Positions 9,613 to 18,008 are shown, counted from the stretch's first letter. The stretch is DNA of 36,397 nt from Methanohalobium sp. (GCF_018609725.1 NZ_JAHENT010000024.1:1-36397), one strand, 5' to 3'. A program made the numbers and translations. The notes: generated by a model not told the origin, from the sequence alone.

Positions 9613-9725
9613 AATTTGACAATTAAAATCGTTAATTGATATTTTTTATTATTCATTCAAACAAAAATATTTAAATCCCATATAGTGTTAGTTAAAACGA
9701 TATAAATCCAGAGGATAATAATTGA

Positions 9726-10025
9726 ATGATGTACCTGCTAATAGCAATAACCGCCTATATCGTAGTAATTTTCCTCACACTGCGTGATATTCGTATATAT
9801 AAAAGAACAAGGTATCAATCCTACAGGAAAGGTGCAATGAAAGGTATTGCAGCAATGTTTGCTACACTGCTTGGAGCGATATTGACACTGGCAAATCCAA
9901 GTATAGGTCTTTTACTTGTTCTTATAGGGCTTTTTATAAACCGTAAAGGAGTAAGGGAAAAGGTATTTCAGAATGCAGGTACTTTGGATAGGTTCCTGGG
10001 AAAAACCGACATCGATAATCAATGA
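9726..10025 (+). CDS. Small two-helix membrane protein, unknown function
   Basis: This 99-residue protein is not recognised. Residues about 1-19 form one hydrophobic segment (MMYLLIAITAYIVVIFLTL). A basic loop follows (RDIRIYKRTRYQSYRK), then a hydrophobic stretch at about 43-72 that may form one long or two short helices. The C-terminal tail of about 25 residues is charged. By the positive-inside rule the basic loop should be cytoplasmic. GAGG at 9711-9714 lies 11 nt before the ATG pair at 9726/9729. Stand-alone gene; a decayed insertion element begins within 30-50 nt of its stop. Coding is supported by the ribosome site and the promoter-like element at about 9665. Confidence 0.7.
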   Translation: MMYLLIAITAYIVVIFLTLRDIRIYKRTRYQSYRKGAMKGIAAMFATLLGAILTLANPSIGLLLVLIGLFINRKGVREKVFQNAGTLDRFLGKTDIDNQ

Positions 10026-10107
10026 TTCGATTTATCCTAAATATCGCAGAAAACTCCCTACGAAGCTGGGAGATGAATGCAATATACACTCTCGAATTAC
10101 ATTTACT

Positions 10108-11178
10108 ATAACATATAAATAAAGATAAATAAAACTGTAATCCAATCAATCTCAACAGGAGTTAATTACAAAACACATAGGAGCTTGTAGGTTCATATAT
10201 AACTGGGCTCTGGAAAACAAGATCAAATCTTATGAGCAGGATGGTAAAGCTGTATCAAGATTTGAGTTGAATAAACAGATAAGAGTATTAAAAGATTACT
10301 ATGAATGGTTGAAAGAGATTAACTCACAATCATTGCATGGGGCTACTCTTAATCTGGAAAACGCTTTCAACAAGTTTTTCAGAGAAAAATCTGGTTTTCC
10401 AAAGTTTAAATCCAAGAAAAACCCAGTACAGTCGTTTTCTGTGCCTCAGTATTATAAAGTCGATTTTGAAAATAATAAAATATACACACCTAAAATCGGC
10501 TGGATAAAAATCAAGTTACATAGAAGGTTTGAAGGTAATGGTAAAACCGCAACTATAAAAAGAACACCGACAGGAAAACACTATATCAGTATTTTAGTCG
10601 ACGATGAAAAAGAGTTACCACAAAAACAGCAATTCGACGAAAATAATACTGTTGGAATTGATGTAGGCATCAAGGATTTCGCTGTCACATCTAACGGTGA
10701 AAAAATCGATAACCCAAGATACCTGAAAAATTCGATTGAAAATTACAGAAAACTGAAACACCAGATAGCCAAGTATCATGAGAAGATTAGCAACCAGAGA
10801 AAAGATTTCCAGCATAAGTTAAGTTCCAGGTTGATAAGCGAGAACCAAGCTGTAGCACTGGAAACTTTGAATGTTAAAGGACTGCTGAAAAATCAAAATC
10901 TTGCACAACATATAACTGATGCCTCTTGGAGTAGTTTTGTACAGAAATTGGAATATAAAGCAGAATGGTATGGTAAAAATATTATCAAGATATTGCGATT
11001 CGACCCATCAAGCAAAATCTGTCATGTATGTGGATATTATCATCAGGATTTGGAACTTAGAGACAGAGAATGGGCATGTCCTGACTGCAAAACTGAACAT
11101 GATAGAGACATCAACGCATCAGTTAACATTAAAAAGTTTGGTTTAGATAGACAAAACCTAATTTCACCTTCGGGATGA
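10108..11178 (+). pseudogene. tnpB: TnpB RNA-guided nuclease, N terminus decayed
   Basis: From 10141 the frame is open and encodes QELITKHIGACRFIYNWALE, the usual TnpB region about 15 residues from the start. Upstream the expected start and first residues (TYK.R.IKL.PNQ) are visible but interrupted by three TAA codons and small indels, and the ATG has become ATA at 10108. The rest looks complete. RuvC-I is VGIDVGIKDFAV, RuvC-II is ALETLNVKGL, the zinc ribbon is CHVC...CPDC, and RuvC-III is HDRDINASVNI, so all three acidic residues are retained. Translation could restart only at an internal TTG (10267), giving a protein lacking the N-terminal wedge. The stops are TAA, so pyrrolysine read-through cannot explain them. 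Confidence 0.8.
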
Positions 11179-11230
11179 GGGGTAGTGCCTGTGGAGTTGT
11201 GTTCCTTAGAACAAACTATGAAACAGGAAG

Positions 11231-11250
11231 CTCCTCCCAAAAGGGAGGAG
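11231..11250 (+). repeat. Right-end hairpin of the first TnpB element
   Basis: A perfect 8-bp stem CTCCTCCC/GGGAGGAG with loop AAAA lies 52 nt after the tnpB stop. Hairpins of this kind are recognised by TnpA in IS200/IS605 elements and close the guide-RNA region. A TATA element for the next gene begins only 15 nt further on. Confidence 0.75.
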
Positions 11251-11264
11251 TAATTCACCCAAAA

Positions 11265-11273
11265 GGTATAAAT
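11265..11273 (+). promoter_or_regulatory. TATA box of rps17e-dapA-dapB
   Basis: GGTATAAAT at 11265-11273 is a good archaeal TATA element. It predicts transcription start near 11292 and a leader of about 60 nt before rps17e. It lies immediately outside the right end of the TnpB element, so the insertion is upstream of the core promoter. Confidence 0.5.
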
Positions 11274-11351
11274 GCAAATAATGGTTACCAATACGGCAAG
11301 ATTTGAAAAACCTGTAAAAAATTATTTTATAAACAGCAAGGAGAGATATAC

Positions 11352-11552
11352 ATGGGAAATATAAGACAGACCAACATCAAAAACATATCAGAACGTTTAA
11401 TTAACGACTACCAAAATGTATTTACAAAAGAGTTTGAAAAGAATAAACACCTTGTAACAAAATACAGTACAATCAAAAGCAAGGTCATCAGAAACCGTGT
11501 GGCTGGTTATATCACCCGGCGAATGTCACTCAAAACTACTATTACTGAATAA
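11352..11552 (+). CDS. rps17e: 30S ribosomal protein S17e
   Basis: This 66-residue basic protein matches archaeal/eukaryotic S17e, a small-subunit protein absent from bacteria. The sequence begins [17 protein letters not shown] and includes [11 protein letters not shown] and [13 protein letters not shown], all characteristic. Length is typical of archaeal S17e. A strong AAGGAGAG ribosome site precedes the ATG by 5-8 nt. The dapA start codon follows 19 nt after its stop, so the three genes rps17e, dapA and dapB are likely one transcript. Confidence 0.96.
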   Translation: MGNIRQTNIKNISERLINDYQNVFTKEFEKNKHLVTKYSTIKSKVIRNRVAGYITRRMSLKTTITE

Positions 11553-11571
11553 AGGTTTAAGTAGTGATACT

Positions 11572-12447
11572 ATGTTTGAAGGTGTCATGCCGGCTCTTAT
11601 CACTCCTTTTAATGAAGATGATTCTGTTAATATACAGGGGTTCAAAGACAATATCAGTTATGTTGAAAAGGGTGGTGTGTCGGGTGTAGTTACCTGTGGG
11701 ACTACAGGTGAATCTGCAACACTGTCAACATCAGAGCATAAAGAACTGATAGATATAGCAGTTGAATGTGCAAATGTACCGGTTGTTGCTGGTACTGGTT
11801 CCAATAACACAGCAGAAGCATTGGAACTTACAAGATTTGCAGAAGGTGCAGGAGCAGATGGAGCGCTTCTAATTTCTCCATATTACAACAAACCCAATAA
11901 CGCTGGTCTTATAAATCATTTCAAGACAGTAGCAGAAAATGTGGATATTCCAATAATATTGTACAATGTACCTTCACGAACAGGACAGGATATGCCTCTG
12001 GAAGTTATACAACAACTTTCAAAAGTGGACAACATTGTGGCAATTAAAGACGCATGCGGTGACCTTGCTAAAATGTCGCAAATGATTGAAAATACAGCTA
12101 ATGAAAATTTTACTGTAATTTCCGGAGAAGATCCGTTAACACTTCCAATTCTGTCGATAGGTGGAGAAGGGGTAATTTCAGTTACTGCCAATATCATACC
12201 TGATAAAATGGTAAAACTTGTCAATGCAGCTCGGGAAAATGATATCAAAACCGCAAGACAGGTTCATTACGAGATTGCTCCACTTATACGTGCAATGTTT
12301 ACGGAAACCAATCCAATACCAGTTAAACGTGCCGCTGAACTGGTAGGACTTGCCGGTGGACACCTTCGTTTACCGCTTGCACAGCTTAATAATGATAACG
12401 AGCATATTTTAACAGATGCTCTCAAAAATATGGGGTGTCTTAAATGA
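11572..12447 (+). CDS. dapA: 4-hydroxy-tetrahydrodipicolinate synthase
   Basis: This protein condenses pyruvate with aspartate semialdehyde, the first committed step of lysine biosynthesis. The (beta/alpha)8 aldolase motifs are CGTTGESATLS near residue 42, ISPYYNKP with LYNVPSRTG (catalytic tyrosine), and IVAIKDACGDL, which holds the Schiff-base lysine. The start is ATG 11572 (MFEGVMPALITPF; 291 residues), the normal family length; the open frame extends upstream into rps17e but that part is out of place. A GTGAT match to the anti-Shine-Dalgarno lies just before it. It overlaps dapB by 4 nt. Confidence 0.96.
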   Translation: MFEGVMPALITPFNEDDSVNIQGFKDNISYVEKGGVSGVVTCGTTGESATLSTSEHKELIDIAVECANVPVVAGTGSNNTAEALELTRFAEGAGADGALLISPYYNKPNNAGLINHFKTVAENVDIPIILYNVPSRTGQDMPLEVIQQLSKVDNIVAIKDACGDLAKMSQMIENTANENFTVISGEDPLTLPILSIGGEGVISVTANIIPDKMVKLVNAARENDIKTARQVHYEIAPLIRAMFTETNPIPVKRAAELVGLAGGHLRLPLAQLNNDNEHILTDALKNMGCLK

Positions 12448-13235
12448 TAAAAGCAGCAATATCCGGTGCTTATGGACGCATGGGAAAGATGTTAATTGAC
12501 AACATTGTAAATTCTGATGATTTTGAATTATCAGCTGCTTTTGATATCTTCAATATCGGGAATGATGCAGGAGAGTTATCAGGAGTAGGAACAGTTGGTG
12601 TGCCCATATCAGATCCTGAAAACATGGGTGATATACTTGCTGATACAAATACTGATGTTATGATTGATTTTACAGCTCCTGATGCCACCGTTCAGAATGT
12701 GACTGCTGCATCTGAAAATGGTGTTAATCTGGTTATTGGTACCACTGGTTTTACCGAAGAGCAGAGGTATACCATTGAGCAGTTCATCATGAAAAATAAC
12801 AACTCTGCAGTCATAGCGCCTAATTATTCAGTTGGTGTAAATGTATTTTTTAAGATGATAAAAGAAATGTCCAGGTATTTATCCGATTATGATGTTGAGG
12901 TACTTGAAGCACATCACAATAATAAAAAAGATGCTCCAAGTGGAACTGCTTTAAAAGCAGCAGATGTTATAAGTGAAACACTTGGCGGCAAAAAATATGT
13001 ATATGGTCGTCAGGGGCATGCACCGCGCGGTGATGAAATAGGAATACATGCTATCCGCGGTGGAGATATAGTGGGTGAACATACTGTTCTTTTTGCAGGA
13101 GAAGGTGAACGCATGGAAATTAAGCATCAGGCAGGTTCAAGACAGGCGTTTGCAGGTGGAGCAATAAAAGCCGCCCGGTGGATTACAGGGGCAAAACCTG
13201 GAATCTACACCATGGAAGATGTACTCGGTTTTTAA
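12444..13235 (+). CDS. dapB: 4-hydroxy-tetrahydrodipicolinate reductase
   Basis: This 263-residue NAD(P)H-dependent reductase acts directly after DapA in lysine biosynthesis. The N-terminal Rossmann motif is AAISGAYGRMGKM, DFTAPDAT is the cofactor-side motif, and VIGTTGF follows. The catalytic/substrate region is EAHHNNKKDAPSGTAL, with the paired histidines and the lysine expected for DapB. Length is normal. The ATG overlaps the dapA stop (ATGA), indicating translational coupling. It is convergent with pyrI with only 3 nt between the stops, so terminators must lie inside the opposing genes or be absent. Confidence 0.97.
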   Translation: MIKAAISGAYGRMGKMLIDNIVNSDDFELSAAFDIFNIGNDAGELSGVGTVGVPISDPENMGDILADTNTDVMIDFTAPDATVQNVTAASENGVNLVIGTTGFTEEQRYTIEQFIMKNNNSAVIAPNYSVGVNVFFKMIKEMSRYLSDYDVEVLEAHHNNKKDAPSGTALKAADVISETLGGKKYVYGRQGHAPRGDEIGIHAIRGGDIVGEHTVLFAGEGERMEIKHQAGSRQAFAGGAIKAARWITGAKPGIYTMEDVLGF

Positions 13236-13238
13236 TTT

Positions 13239-13721
13239 TTAAAGCAGGTTATCCGCAATGTTTTCAGATATGATTCTTTCACAGTAATCACATCTGAGGA
13301 AAACATACCTGTTTTCGTTGTTTACGGTAAAATTTGATTTGATGGGTTCATTACTGTTTGTGATACAATTAGGGTTTACACATTTAACTACACCCTCGAT
13401 ATGTTCTGGTATCTGGACCTGTTTTTTACTTGCTACTTTGAAATTACGTATGATATTGATGGTAGCATTTGGTGCAATTAATGCTATTTTATCAAATTCC
13501 TGTGCATTAATTTCGCGACCTTCAATTTTTATAACATCTTTTTTTCCGTGTGAACTCGGTGCATTTATGAGCACACTCATGATTCCTTCAGATGTACCGG
13601 GTTTTCCGATTATTTTGAGAACATTTAACGCCTGACCTGCAGTTATATGGTCTATAACAGTGCCGTTTTCAATAGGCTGAACTCTGATTTCATGTTTCTC
13701 ATTAGAGTTTTCGATAGTCAT
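13239..13721 (-). CDS. pyrI: Aspartate carbamoyltransferase regulatory subunit
   Basis: This 160-residue protein is the nucleotide-binding regulatory chain of aspartate transcarbamoylase, which mediates allosteric control of pyrimidine synthesis. The allosteric domain includes VQPIENGTVIDHI and the middle part KDVIKIEGREI. The C-terminal zinc domain has CVNPNC and CDYC, the four cysteines that hold the catalytic-chain interface. The frame is open upstream to 13796, but the ATG at 13719-13721 overlaps the pyrB stop by 4 nt and gives MTIENSNEKHEIRV, the expected beginning. Confidence 0.96.
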   Translation of the reverse strand: MTIENSNEKHEIRVQPIENGTVIDHITAGQALNVLKIIGKPGTSEGIMSVLINAPSSHGKKDVIKIEGREINAQEFDKIALIAPNATINIIRNFKVASKKQVQIPEHIEGVVKCVNPNCITNSNEPIKSNFTVNNENRYVFLRCDYCERIISENIADNLL

Positions 13722-14644
13722 TCTATACACCCCATTATAAGCGACAGTAACGCCATCCTGACAGGGACACCGTAAAATGATTGTTTGAAATAACATGCGT
13801 GAGATGTAAAGTCCACACCAGAATCAATTTCGTTTACTCTGGGAAGTGGATGCATGATTTTTAAATCGGGATTTGCATTCTTAAGGAGTTCAGTTGTAAT
13901 CTGTAAACTGGTTGATACTCTCTGATATTCTGCAGGGTCAGGGAAGCGCTCTTTTTGGATTCTTGTAACATAGAGTACATCCACATCCTGTATCGCATCT
14001 TCCATAGAATCAGTCTGCTTTACTTCTATACCTCGGTTTTTGAGATCTCTTATTATTTCACGGGGCATTCTGAGCTCTTTTGGAGATACCAGTGTTATGT
14101 CGGCGTTGTAATGAGATAACGCATAACAGAGGGAATGGACAGTGCGTCCGTATTTAAGGTCTCCTGCAATAGCTATTTTGACACCTTCCAGTCGGCTCTC
14201 TCTCCGCATGGTGTATAAATCAAGAAATGTCTGGGTAGGGTGGTGTCCCGCACCATCACCTGCATTTATGACAGGTGTTGATGTCATTTCAGCTGCCATT
14301 TTTGCAGAACCTTCTTTAGGATGTCTCAGTATTATCCCGTCAGCGTATCCCTCTATCACACGTATTGTATCTGCGAGATTTTCGCCTTTTGTAATAGAGC
14401 TTGCATCAACAGCACCAAGGCTTAATACATCACCGTTAAGCCTTTTTATGGCGGTTTCAAAGGACATCCTTGTTCTTGTACTGGGTTCAAAAAAGAGGAC
14501 TGCCAGAATTTTTCCGTTCAGAATGTCGGATTTTTCTTCATTTTTTGCGATGGGTTCAAGTTTATCTGCAGTATCAAGGATATGGTCTATCATATCCCTT
14601 GAAAAGTCTTTCATTGAGATTGTGTCAAAGTCTTTGAATCTCAT
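13718..14644 (-). CDS. pyrB: Aspartate carbamoyltransferase catalytic subunit
   Basis: This 308-residue enzyme makes carbamoyl-aspartate, the committed step of pyrimidine synthesis. The carbamoyl-phosphate signature FFEPSTRTRMSFE is at about residue 50. The domain continues with the 80s loop region around SSITKGE, the HPKEGSA and GDGAGHHPTQTFLD segments, and the MHPLPRVNEI loop near the C terminus. Length is normal. It is the first gene of a two-gene pyrBI operon. The 264-nt upstream interval (14645-14908) is AT-rich and shows no gene; the pyrB promoter must lie there. Confidence 0.97.
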   Translation of the reverse strand: MRFKDFDTISMKDFSRDMIDHILDTADKLEPIAKNEEKSDILNGKILAVLFFEPSTRTRMSFETAIKRLNGDVLSLGAVDASSITKGENLADTIRVIEGYADGIILRHPKEGSAKMAAEMTSTPVINAGDGAGHHPTQTFLDLYTMRRESRLEGVKIAIAGDLKYGRTVHSLCYALSHYNADITLVSPKELRMPREIIRDLKNRGIEVKQTDSMEDAIQDVDVLYVTRIQKERFPDPAEYQRVSTSLQITTELLKNANPDLKIMHPLPRVNEIDSGVDFTSHACYFKQSFYGVPVRMALLSLIMGCIE

Positions 14645-14908
14645 CCGTTTATCCAGAACAACGACATGGAATATATTTTTTGCTGATTAAATCTGGGATG
14701 AAAATCGGTTCAATTAAAATTTAATACGTTTTTTAGTTTATACAAATTCAGTTTTTACATTCTATACATAAAATCTAATTTAGATTTTGATGCAAATCGA
14801 AATTATTTAATATATATTTTTCATTTATAAAAAAAATAAGTAATTATCCAATTTTTGGTTGGAGTATGTCAGTATTAATTATCTGCATCATTATAACATT
14901 CTTATGGT

Positions 14909-15658
14909 TCAGGTTTCTAATTTTTCGAAAAGGTAATTGCTTATTACCAGAAGTATAAACGTAACTACCAGTAAAATACCTATATCAGTAACTATTCCAA
15001 AATCAGAGCTACCTATCATGGTACCTCTTAATCCATCGACACCGTAGGATAGTGGATTGAGTTTTGCCATTGGGGTAACAAAATCAGGAAGGTTATTTAT
15101 CGGAAAGAGTGCACCAGACAGGAAGAATATTGGTATTATCACAAGGTTGATTATCAATGGAAAAGCTTCAGGGTCATCCAGTTTAGCACCCATTGATATT
15201 CCAAGCAGTGAAAATAAAAATGAGATTAAAAACATAAACAGTATTATCAATGGTATAAATAACAGACTATCTAATCTGAATCCTATAAAATAACTTACAG
15301 GTAGCAACACGATACCCTGGAACACTGCAGTAGTGGCTCCACCTATGGAATGTCCGATTAATAGAGATATACGGGGGACGGGTGCAACGAGACTTTCTTT
15401 TAAAAAACCAAATTGTTTGTCCCATAATATAGAGACCCCGTTAAATACTGACCCAAACAAAAGTGCCATACCCAGTATTCCCGGTGTAAGGAATTGAACA
15501 TAATCTCCTCCACCTGCTTGTTGGAATACTGGTCCAAGTCCAAACCCGAGAGCCATAAGGAATATAGTTGGTTGGGCAATTGAAGCTATAAGCCTTGGTT
15601 TTGATCTCCAGTACTCTTTTATTTGTCTCATCCACATGATGCGTATTGGGCCAAGCAT
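14909..15658 (-). CDS. ABC-2 type transporter permease
   Basis: This 249-residue integral membrane protein has about six hydrophobic segments and the ABC-2 exporter signature in the middle (SLVAPVPRISLLIGHSIGG, then PLVINLVIIPIFFLSGALFPI-like sequence). It resembles DrrB/NodJ-type permeases that pair with a DrrA-type ATPase for drug, lipid or polysaccharide export. The substrate is not predictable. The ATPase gene lies 30 nt upstream on the same strand, so they form one exporter operon. The start ATG at 15656-15658 fits the usual short cytoplasmic N terminus (RIMWMRQIKEYWRSKPR). Confidence 0.9.
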   Translation of the reverse strand: MLGPIRIMWMRQIKEYWRSKPRLIASIAQPTIFLMALGFGLGPVFQQAGGGDYVQFLTPGILGMALLFGSVFNGVSILWDKQFGFLKESLVAPVPRISLLIGHSIGGATTAVFQGIVLLPVSYFIGFRLDSLLFIPLIILFMFLISFLFSLLGISMGAKLDDPEAFPLIINLVIIPIFFLSGALFPINNLPDFVTPMAKLNPLSYGVDGLRGTMIGSSDFGIVTDIGILLVVTFILLVISNYLFEKLET

Positions 15659-15688
15659 GTTTATACCTATAAAATCTATAAAATATAG

Positions 15689-16426
15689 TTAACGCCGGAT
15701 TTCATGTCCTGTAAGTTTCAAGAACGCCTGTTCCAAGGTATCAACCCCTGTTATTTCTTTAATTTGTTCAAAAGTTCCAATTGTCTGTATCTTACCTTTG
15801 TCTATTATGGCTATGCGGTCAGCTATTTTTTCAGCCTCGTCCAGATTATGTGTTGTTAGAAATACGGTAAGGTTGTTATTTTCTTTTAAATTTCTTATAT
15901 ATTCCCACATAAACGCTCTTGTATGTGCATCCAGTCCAAGTGTGGGCTCATCAAGAAAAAGCACCTGTGGAGTGTGGATAAGTCCTCTTGCAATTTCGAT
16001 TCTGCGTTTCATCCCGCCAGAAAAGGTTTTGATAAGATCATCTTTTCTATCCAGAAGTTCAACATTTTCAAGTAGTTTGTTCACCCGTCCTTTAATTTCT
16101 TTTTTGGGAAGTCTGTAAAGCACTGCATGATATTCCATATTTTCATATGCAGTCAATTTTTCATCAAGGCTGTTGCTCTGGAAGATAACACCTATGGATT
16201 TTCTTACATCATTTTTCTTGTGCAGAACATCGTATCCGTTCACTCTGATATTTCCTGATGTAGGCTGGAGTATGGTTGTTAGGATTTTAAGTGAAGTTGT
16301 CTTACCAGCTCCATTAGGCCCCAGAAATGCAAAAATTTCTCCTTCATTGACATTGAATGTAATATTATCAACTGCTGTAAATTTTTTATATATTTTTGTT
16401 AAAGAGTCAACTTCAATTGCATTCAC
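15689..16426 (-). CDS. ABC transporter ATP-binding protein (DrrA-like)
   Basis: This is an exporter-type ABC ATPase with Walker A GPNGAGKTTS, signature FSGGMKRR, Walker B VLFLDEPTLGLD and the H-loop TTHNLDEAE. A C-terminal extension of about 25 residues is typical of DrrA proteins. The open frame reaches an ATG at 16480. I prefer a GTG at 16424-16426 (246 residues), because GAGG lies 9 nt upstream of it, the protein then starts directly at the first beta-strand (NAIEVDSLTKIYK), and the predicted TATA box at 16497-16504 would place the transcript start near or beyond the upstream ATG. It pairs with the permease 30 nt downstream. Confidence 0.92.
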   Translation of the reverse strand: MNAIEVDSLTKIYKKFTAVDNITFNVNEGEIFAFLGPNGAGKTTSLKILTTILQPTSGNIRVNGYDVLHKKNDVRKSIGVIFQSNSLDEKLTAYENMEYHAVLYRLPKKEIKGRVNKLLENVELLDRKDDLIKTFSGGMKRRIEIARGLIHTPQVLFLDEPTLGLDAHTRAFMWEYIRNLKENNNLTVFLTTHNLDEAEKIADRIAIIDKGKIQTIGTFEQIKEITGVDTLEQAFLKLTGHEIRR

Positions 16427-16496
16427 TTTATCCAGCCTCTTGATTAATGAAATTATATGTAGTTTTATTTTCTGCTTCATCTAAGCAATAAAGATG

Positions 16497-16528
16497 ATAT
16501 TAAATTTGTTGTAACATTGGTTGTTACA
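16497..16528 (-). promoter_or_regulatory. Predicted TATA box and inverted-repeat operator of the ABC exporter operon
   Basis: A TTTAATAT-type TATA box (16497-16504, minus strand) is followed just upstream by a perfect inverted repeat TGTAAC-N7-GTTACA at 16510-16528. The dyad's position, abutting the TATA/BRE side, is typical for a dimeric regulator such as MarR, PadR or TetR type. No regulator gene is adjacent. This is inferred from position and symmetry only. Confidence 0.4.
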
Positions 16529-16688
16529 TAATTGGAATTAACAGGCTAAAGTAGAAAAAAGGTATACATGAAAATTCATATAGAGGAAAAAACGGCGATT
16601 GCCAACAAAATACCTATTTTATCATACGTGAATATAAATGTTGTAATATCCCTGCTGGAAGATACAGAGAACAGTTAATATTATAAAA

Positions 16689-16734
16689 GAGGCTGGTAGA
16701 GGGAAAGAGAGGGGATAAATGATTGGCCAGCCTC
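16689..16734 (-). terminator. Terminator-like inverted repeat of the small gene at 16744-16830
   Basis: Read on the minus strand, GAGGCTGG (16734-16727) pairs with CCAGCCTC (16696-16689) across a pyrimidine-rich 30-nt loop, and the second arm runs directly into TTTTATAAT. The repeat begins about 10 nt after the small ORF's stop. The long loop makes this weaker than a classic hairpin terminator, but the T run in the right place supports transcript-end function. Confidence 0.45.
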
Positions 16735-16743
16735 ATATCATAA

Positions 16744-16830
16744 TTATTTCAGGTATATTTTTCTGTCTATTTCCTCGAACTGCTCATAGTATTTGGCTCT
16801 CTGGAACAATTCCTCGAAGTATTCGTCCAT
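16744..16830 (-). CDS. Putative 28-residue charged small protein (possible sRNA instead)
   Basis: An ATG at 16828-16830 opens a 28-codon frame ending in TAA at 16744-16746. The peptide starts MDEYFEELFQRAKYYEQF and ends DRKIYLK; it is rich in Glu, Lys, Tyr and Phe and likely a single amphipathic helix. Coding is supported by context. GGTGAT at 16835-16840 is a good ribosome site 4 nt upstream. A TATA-like TTTAAATATTA lies at 16861-16871, about 25 nt before the predicted transcript start. A terminator-like repeat follows the stop. The whole unit would be a transcript of about 155 nt. I do not recognise the family. It could also be a non-coding RNA. Confidence 0.45.
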   Translation of the reverse strand: MDEYFEELFQRAKYYEQFEEIDRKIYLK

Positions 16831-17186
16831 TTCTATCACCAATACCCCAATATGACTTCTTAATATTTAAACAAGAGCCAAGCAGTGTGAAAGTAATCAC
16901 ATTTTTAAATGGTTGACCATAAAAACAGCATGCAGATAAATTTTAATTACTTTTTCTATAGGCCAATCTATAGAAGAAAACAGTTAATCAGTGTATATAA
17001 ACTACCGAATTATTTTGGTTTACAGAATAACAAAAATTTTGGAATTTGTATATCAGTAGCATATTTTATTTAAGAATGGAAGTTGTTAATTATTTTTGGA
17101 ATTGACCAGAATCTTAAATCCTAATAGTTTATATAACACATTTAATTCCTTTCAATTATTGGGAATAGGAGAGGGGGATATATCTA

Positions 17187-18008
17187 TTGGTTGACCTATC
17201 ATTATTACAGTATATGCACCCAGTATTGCAGGCACTATTTGCAGGGGTTTTTACATGGTTGATGACCCTTACCGGTGCATCTGCGGTTTTTCTTATCCGG
17301 GATGTAGACAGATTGATAATGGATATAATGCTGGGTTTTGCGGCAGGTGTAATGATTGCCGCCAGTTACTGGTCATTACTTGCCCCTTCTATAGAAATGT
17401 CATTGCAAAACGGTCAACTGCCTTGGTTTCCGGCTATGGTAGGTTTTCTTCTTGGAGGGCTTTTTTTGCGTATTATAGATAAACTATTACCCCATCTTCA
17501 ATATGGTAGATCAAGGAATGCAAGTGAAGGAATAAAAAAACCATGGAAACGCAGTACTTTGCTGGTTCTTGCTGTAACTCTTCATAATATACCCGAAGGA
17601 CTTGCAATAGGTGTTGCATTCGGTGCAGTAGCAGGTGGAGGATACCCCTATGCTACATTATCAGGAGCAATGGCTCTAACCATAGGTATAGGCATCCAGA
17701 ACCTTCCTGAAGGGACAGTGGTTTCAGTTCCGCTCAGAAGAGATGGGATGTCCAGTCTCAAAAGTTTTCTCTATGGACAATCATCAGCGATAGTGGAACC
17801 TGTAGCCAGTGTAGTGGGTGCAGCTCTTGTGATTCTGGTTCGTCCACTATTACCCTACGCACTCGCATTTGCGGCAGGAGCTATGATTTTTGTAGTTGTA
17901 GAAGAAATGATTCCCGAATCTCAGAGGGGAGGAAACGCACCACTTGCAACAATGGGTTCTATGGTGGGATTTTCATTGATGATGGTTCTGGACGTAGCAT
18001 TTGGTTGA
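17187..18008 (+). CDS. ZIP-family divalent metal transporter (GufA-like)
   Basis: This 273-residue protein has about eight membrane helices and the ZIP hallmarks. HNIPEG lies in the fourth helix region, QNLPEG in the fifth, and EPVASVVGA plus VVEEMIPESQ follow. It belongs to the GufA/ZupT-like branch and likely imports zinc, iron or manganese down its gradient. The start is a TTG at 17187-17189 with a purine-rich GGAGAGGGGG ribosome site ending 9 nt before it. A TATA-like AGTTTATATAAC lies at about 17,127-17,138. A DpsL iron-storage gene follows 200 nt later on the same strand, which may reflect a shared theme of metal handling but not necessarily one transcript. Confidence 0.93.
   Translation: MVDLSLLQYMHPVLQALFAGVFTWLMTLTGASAVFLIRDVDRLIMDIMLGFAAGVMIAASYWSLLAPSIEMSLQNGQLPWFPAMVGFLLGGLFLRIIDKLLPHLQYGRSRNASEGIKKPWKRSTLLVLAVTLHNIPEGLAIGVAFGAVAGGGYPYATLSGAMALTIGIGIQNLPEGTVVSVPLRRDGMSSLKSFLYGQSSAIVEPVASVVGAALVILVRPLLPYALAFAAGAMIFVVVEEMIPESQRGGNAPLATMGSMVGFSLMMVLDVAFG

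Larger units (their letters stand above)
10054..11258 (+). mobile_element. IS200/IS605-group element carrying a decayed tnpB (no tnpA)
   Basis: The element is bounded by hairpins. The left one is CTCCC (10054-10058) with GGGAG (10068-10072). The right one is CTCCTCCC-AAAA-GGGAGGAG at 11231-11250. Between them lies a single tnpB-like gene with no Y1 transposase, the IS1341-like layout that depends on a TnpA acting in trans. The region from the end of tnpB to the right hairpin is where the guide (omega/re) RNA of TnpB systems normally lies. Exact ends are approximate; the right boundary is placed near the TTCACC after the hairpin. Confidence 0.75.
16485..17186. other. 702-bp interval between the ABC operon and the ZIP transporter
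   Basis: Apart from the ABC promoter/operator (16497-16528) and the small gene with its terminator (16689-16871), I see no supported gene. From about 16,920 to 17,150 the sequence is AT-rich and unstructured. TTTATATAACAC near 17,128-17,140 is a plausible TATA element for the ZIP gene. Confidence 0.5.

Noticed and set aside
10108-10140. Three in-frame stops at the N terminus of tnpB as possible recoding (pyrrolysine)
   Set aside because: All three are TAA, not TAG, and small indels and a lost ATG are needed to align the region, so decay is the simpler reading.
16568-16678. Plus-strand 36-codon frame beginning MKIHIEEKTAIANK
   Set aside because: Only a weak AGGT before the ATG, no TATA box in position, and no recognisable family.
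16719-16916. 65-residue plus-strand frame
   Set aside because: It is antisense to the better supported small gene and its terminator and has no ribosome site.
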